Assembly (NCBI GenBank): GCA_027257055.1
Contig: JAPVLO010000133.1
Span: 5,270,001 to 5,334,000, forward strand
DNA: 64,000 nt
Origin: Cephalopachus bancanus
Lineage: Eukaryota > Chordata > Mammalia > Primates > Tarsiidae
Direction of reading: 5' to 3'
This document shows, piece after piece, positions 59,323 to 64,000 of this stretch. Positions within the stretch are counted from its first letter, which is position 1. Each line of letters starts with the position of its first letter. The notes beneath the pieces are model-generated. The model was given only the letters and a program-made list of their open reading frames with translations, was not told where the DNA came from and ran no database searches. The position numbers were made by a program, and so were the translations under genes.

Positions 59323-60029
59323 TCTCTTTAGCACACAAGCTAATGGTTTCAACCATCGTGGCTTCCTGCTTGCTGTCAAGATATGCTATCTTGTTTCTTA
59401 AGAAATTTTAGCACTGTATAGTAGAAACTGCCTGCCCGATTCTGAGATTTGATTGTCACAAAAGAAAAAAAAAGAGAAAAGAAAAAAGTAGGAAAGGAAA
59501 AGAAGGTAGAAAAGAAAGAATGATGAACCACAGTGACTGAGTAGTGGTTACTGACCACAGAGACAGATACCAAAGTATTTCCTGCACAGTATGTTTTGAT
59601 CCATAATTCTCAGAAAATAAACATCACTGAATATGGCCTCTTTTCTCTTAGGTGAGAACAGAACTTAGCACCAGAGCCACAACAGGTCTCTGGGACTGAC
59701 TGCACAGAGGTCTGATCTGGATAGGCAAAATGAACTGAGGTCTCATACCTGAGTTCTAGAGAACAGAACATGTGTGTATTACAGAGGCCAAAATATTGGC
59801 TAGGTGAGCAAGTACATCTGAAAGTGAAGAAAATCTTGTCTACAACCACGAAAAGGCAAGTCTCATCAGATCACCCACTTTCTACTGGTGTTAACTCTTG
59901 AAATTCAGAACCCTCTTCTCTACCCCATTACAAACATACACAAAGGATTTCCTGTGAGAAAGGGGCTGCATCACTTCAAAGTGGTCTTCTTTATCATTTT
60001 GGCCACTTAGTAGATATGTTATTTTCAGC

Positions 60030-60170
60030 TACATACTTTCCATCTTTAAAACAAGGTTTCCTCATCAGAAAAAAGGAAATACTAATGGCAACCACCTCAT
60101 AAGGTGCATGTGAGCTGCTTAGCTATTGCACGGAATCTTGCAAATTCTCAGTAAGTATTAACTATTAACA
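60030..60170 (+). mobile_element. MIR fragment
   Basis: 'aaacaaggtttcctcatcagaaaaaaggaaatac', then 'cctcataaggtgcatgtgagctgcttagctattgcacgg', then 'ctcagtaagtattaac' follows the MIR 3' half. Confidence 0.6.
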
Positions 60171-60179
60171 TTTGGATGT

Positions 60180-60980
60180 TTTAATGGGATTGTTTTGGAG
60201 GGCAGTAATACTCCAGCTAATCATTAGAGTTTTTCAGTTTTCTGGGAAGTTAAATTCTACTTCAAAACTGAGATTCCTTTTTCAATAATTTAGATGAAAC
60301 CTCTTCTTGACATTTTAATTGAGAATTTTATTATTGAGTAAGAGGAGAAGTTTGGAGTTTAATTTCATGTTGGTAAGCCACTAATCAAAATTGCTACTTA
60401 ATTATGCAATTCTCCAATTAACCTGTGCAAAAAAGGTTCAGTACATGGAATGGATACACTTTGACTCAATTAATTTGAATCATATCTGGGTTTTGCAAGT
60501 TCCTTTTCAGCATTTGATGTAATTGATTCTCTAAGCTGTGGGAGAATAAAATGGTGGAGTAGGTGCTGACTGCATGGAGAAACCCGAGTTAGGGGAAGAG
60601 GGAAGTAAAAGCTAGTTCAAAGGCTTCAATGGATCTGAATAGAGGTTGGACATAAGAACATCCCTTCCAGTGAAGGCTTACCATCAACTTTGCCCGGCTT
60701 GACTTTGTCAGGATGTACATGTGTGTATGCATACCTCCTATATTGGAGGATTAGGGGATAATTGTTATGAACAATTAGACAACGAGGTATTGAGATTTTT
60801 TGTTTCCTTTTGGACTCCAGAAACATAGCTGTGTTTATGGCACTCTTGGGTCCCTGGTTGTATGCAGGCCATTGGTCTTGCTTTATTTTTAATTTTTTCC
60901 CTTTCAATCCCAATGTTTGCTTCTCCGACACTCTAACAGTTCCTCTAATTTGTTTAATTATGCCCTTGGATATGCACATA
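60180..60980. other. no gene seen; TAAT-rich block
   Basis: 60180-60530 is AT-rich and dense in TAAT/ATTA motifs with no recognised repeat. A 117-codon minus-strand frame at 60626-60979 has no recognised family. Confidence 0.3.
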
Positions 60981-60989
60981 TTTTTGAAG

Positions 60990-61270
60990 ACTGTTAATAG
61001 GTGCCTTGCTTCAATCGCTCAACACAGTGCTTTTCAGATTTATCCATGTTGCTATAAGTACATGTTGCTGGAAGTACTGCTGTTTGGAATTCTAAAGAAT
61101 AAATATGGATTTGCTATGTTTTATTTATACATTTTCTAGTGATTGGATCTAGGTTACCTTCAAGTCCCTCTTAACGCATACTACTGAGTATGAGCATCCT
61201 CATACGTGACTATTTATGAATCTGTGAGAATGTTTTCTGGGGTATAAACTCAGGAGTGGTACTGATACGG
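60990..61270 (-). mobile_element. old LINE-1 3' region
   Basis: 'cagatttatccatgttgctataag', 'tacattttctagtgattgg', 'ctggggtataaactcaggagtggtactg' follows an old L1 3' region in reverse. Confidence 0.5.
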
Positions 61271-61492
61271 CACCAGTCAGAAAAAATATGTATAATCTGT
61301 CTATGTTTATGTATATGCACTTGCAGATATTCATGTATACATATGTACAGATACACATTTTTTTCTCGCATAAATAGTTACAGATTTCTCTCCTGAGTGG
61401 TCATTCCTGTTTCTGTTCCTATCAGGAATCCAGGAACCCTGTTTCTGCTCAGATTTCACCAGCACTTCATATTATCCTATTTCTTTTCTGTT

Positions 61493-61650
61493 CTTTTTTT
61501 TTTTTTTTTTTTAGAGTTGGAGTCTCACTCTGTCACCCAGGCTGGAGAGCAGTGGCATACTCATGGCCATTCAAGTGTCAACATGTTGGGCTTAGGTAAT
61601 GCCTCCACCTCAGCCTTCCAAGTAGCTAGAACTACAGGTTCTCACCCCTC
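61493..61650 (-). mobile_element. Alu right arm only
   Basis: Reverse Alu with T tail at the left. Only the right monomer is present (to 'agctagaactacagg'). The left arm is lost by 5' truncation. Confidence 0.85.
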
Positions 61651-61664
61651 TGACCAGTAAGATT

Positions 61665-62965
61665 TGGTTTTTCATTGTTGTCTTTCTTTGCCTGCCCCAC
61701 CCTGATGACTAGTGAGGTTGGGCATCTCTCCATACACCCAGGAGCTATTTGACGTTTCCATTTGGTGCGTCACTTCTAGAGCCATGGTTCCTTTTCTTTG
61801 CATTTCTTATAAAACCTTTTCTAGTAGTTCTCTGATTTTCCCAGTTTTAGGACTAGCAAATATTTTCTTTCAATGACCTCTCTGCTAGTTTTGTCCATGG
61901 TGCCCTTCATTGAACAGAAATTCTTAATTTTTAGATAGTTATAGCCGTCAGTTTGGGGCAGTAGTGTTTGAGTCAAGAAGTCATTCCTTAAGATTAAATT
62001 AGAAAATGCCCTTTTATATTTTACTTTATAAGCTTTATAGTTTTACCTTGCAATTTTTCATATTTAACTTATGTGGCGTTTATCTTTACGCATGGTGTAA
62101 AGTCCAGAGTTACTTTATTTTTCCCTATATGGCAAATTAGCTTAGTTTGTGCCATGTATCTAAAATCTATTTTTTTCTCATCTATGTTATTCAAATAGCT
62201 GTGGAAATAGCTAATTCTGCTGGTTGAAATTTTTAAAGTGATTTTGTTTGGCAAACTTGCTAACCTCTCTTAATACCTCTAATATTTTGCTTGCTAATCC
62301 CTTTACATGTTTTATGTAGATACAAGAAATGACAGTTGCTTGTTTCTTTCTAATCCTATCTCTTACTTTTAGCATAGATATTTTCTTTATATTTCCCATC
62401 TATGCTCATAAGTAAAGTGAATCTACATATTTTTTTCTTGTACTTTTTTCACCTGGATTTGAAATCAAGGCTATACTGACTTTACAATATTACTTAGGCA
62501 GCTTTCCCTCTTCTTCTATTTTCTGAAATAACTCATATAAAGTTTAACAGTCCTGTAATAATTTGGTAAAACTCAACTCAAAAACTATAAAAATGCTTTG
62601 ATTACCATGAAAAATGTTACTGGGATTAGTCTATTAAACTTTTCTAGTTCTTCTTGTGCCAATTATACATTTTATTTTATTTTCTCAAAATTTACTTATA
62701 TTCCCTAGGTTTTGTTGTCTCTATTTCATTGATTTTCTTTAAAATTTTCATTATTTTTCTTTCTTTCCTTTCAGTATATTCTCATGCCCATTTTCTAGCT
62801 TTCTCTGTTGAATTCTTAGCTCATTTGTTTTGTGTTTCTTGATGTTGATAAATACACTTAAGTCTTTTATATTTCCTCTACATTCTATATTCACTATGTT
62901 TTGGTGGCCTCCTAGCAACCTTGTTGGTGAGGAAAGGATTTCCCTGCTTAAAATAGCATGAAATG
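61665..62965 (-). mobile_element. old LINE-1 ORF2 sequence
   Basis: 'ctgatgactagtgaggttgggcatc', 'gtccatggtgcccttcattgaacagaaattcttaattttta', 'acgcatggtgtaaagtccagagttactttatttttccc', 'tctagttcttcttgtgccaatt' is the L1 ORF2 order in reverse. Very AT-rich and old. Confidence 0.65.
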
Positions 62966-62969
62966 GCCA

Positions 62970-63405
62970 AACATAGGACACCTGACATTGAACTCACAAG
63001 TATGATAGCAGTATATTAGTCACTATAGTCACAGCCTGGGAGAGGAGAAGGGCATCAACATGCAGGGTCACAAAGGGTTGCATAGGGAACAGAATGAACA
63101 GGGAGGGCTGTAGGAAGCCGGCTTTGTAGTAACAAGAGAGTGAAGTGGCCCCTGGCTCCCACAGGAGAGTGTGAATGGCTTGTCTGAATACTTCCATGGG
63201 TTTGTAGGGGAGCAAAACCCATCTGTTCAGAGACCAGGTGTGGTGCAGTATCGGCTGGTCTAGCTGATCAGGAAACTAGCTGGGTGGGGAGCCTTTCCCA
63301 CCTGGTGGTAGCATAATATCTGGTGAGATCTGGGAGACTCTGGTTAGGCCTTGTTTCAGATATCAAGGCACATGCTATCAACTCTTCATTAGAGGCTCAT
63401 ACCAT
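62970..63405. mobile_element. possible LTR-like insert within old L1
   Basis: A less AT-rich block between two L1-like stretches. Features such as 'gtgactaatatactgc' and 'ccagatctcaccagatattatgctaccaccagg' on the minus strand suggest an old LTR, but ends and TSD are not clear. Confidence 0.3.
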
Positions 63406-63409
63406 AAGC

Positions 63410-63515
63410 TATGTCTCAGAAATTTCAATGTGTAGTGCTTTCTGCATATTTTATAAATTTTATTGTAATGAACTCTTTAACCTAGAAGTTTAGTGTACAT
63501 ACACACACACACACG

Positions 63516-63566
<51 letters not shown>

Positions 63567-63745
63567 ATTTCCACACATAAAGCATTTTTGGAGCAATTCT
63601 TTTTCATTTTTAAACATCTAAATGTATTTCATCATGGGCAGTAAATTTAGTCTGCATGATGTTGTTTTGAAATCTGTTGAGAAATTTGTTTCCTTTATGG
63701 CATAATCAATTTTTGTGAGTGATTCATTTAAAAATAATATGCACT
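63410..63745 (-). mobile_element. old LINE-1 ORF2 sequence with (CA)n
   Basis: L1-like AT-rich sequence in reverse on both sides of a (CA)n microsatellite at 63498-63563. Confidence 0.45.
63498..63563. repeat. (CA)n microsatellite
   Basis: About 65 bp of CA with one 'cgc' interruption. Confidence 0.96.
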
Positions 63746-63748
63746 TTT

Positions 63749-63882
63749 ACCAGGGACAATGGCTCATGCCTGTAACTCCAGCACTTTGGGAGTCTGAAGT
63801 AGGAGGATCACTTGAAGCCAGGAGTTCACATTCAGCCTGGACCACAAAGCAAAACTCTGTCTCTACAAACATAAAGAAAAGT
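63749..63882 (+). mobile_element. Alu left monomer (FLAM-like)
   Basis: Single 7SL-derived left arm, 'ggctcatgcctgtaactccagcactttgggag' to 'aaaactctgtctctacaaac', about 130 bp with no right arm. A TSD of the type aataatatgcactt / aataatgtgcattt flanks it. It fits an old free left monomer or a 3'-shortened Alu. Confidence 0.8.
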
Positions 63883-64000
63883 AATAATAATGTGCATTTG
63901 TGTTTGTTTTAAGGGTATAAACATCTATACATGTTAGTTAAAATTTATTAGGTTGCTTAAATTAAATCAGTGCTTATTTTTCACTCTTGGTGGGTCAGTT

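Overview
This window looks like nuclear DNA from a strepsirrhine, probably lemuriform, primate. It carries dimeric 7SL-type Alu elements, LINE-1 with primate-type 3' ends, MIR, L2, MLT1, MER-type DNA transposons and many CA/CT microsatellites. The youngest Alus end in a 'gactccaactc' + A-tail form and have a B box inside a 'gcgggttcgagacccgc' hairpin. Neither feature is human AluS/Y-like. No galago/loris-type tRNA SINE and no ruminant, rodent or carnivore SINE was seen. The genus call is inference.

I see no convincing protein-coding gene, RNA gene or CpG island. The open frames are short, lie in repeats or microsatellites, or match no family I recognise. The window reads as intergenic or deep-intronic sequence made of stacked transposon insertions and unassigned single-copy-looking DNA.

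Layout. 0-6.4 kb: an old L1 piece; an old plus-strand LTR split by a minus-strand gammaretrovirus-like solo LTR (2766-3546); a young Alu with perfect 15-bp target-site duplications (TSDs); and a short poly(A)-tailed copy of just the R region of that LTR type (about 5.9 kb). 6.4-16 kb: a CT-rich tract, a mariner-derived MITE (11641-12212), three Alus and an MLT1. 16-22 kb: L2, L1 pieces, CA/CT arrays and three Alus. 22-29 kb: mostly unassigned. 29-40 kb: MIRs, Alus, L1 3' ends, a hAT element with both ends and a perfect 30-bp direct repeat. 40-46 kb: a compound microsatellite and a minus-strand solo LTR (42602-43350) carrying a second R-only copy. 46-57 kb: L1 nested in L1, a second copy of the same mariner MITE inside an L1, a solo LTR inside an L2, and a 1.5-kb L1 with a long TSD. 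57-64 kb: an L1 3' end, Alus, GAAA/GGGA repeats and old L1.

The most unusual observation is the pair of retrocopies at 5.9 and 42.8 kb. Both start at the position that is the predicted transcription start of the LTR at 2766-3546 (30 bp from its TATA box). Both end in an A-rich tail just after its AATAAA and are flanked by 14-17 bp TSDs. They look like L1-mobilised, R-only LTR transcripts of about 65-70 nt. Secondary points are two mariner copies sharing one internal deletion, and a tRNA T-arm-like hairpin in the young Alus.
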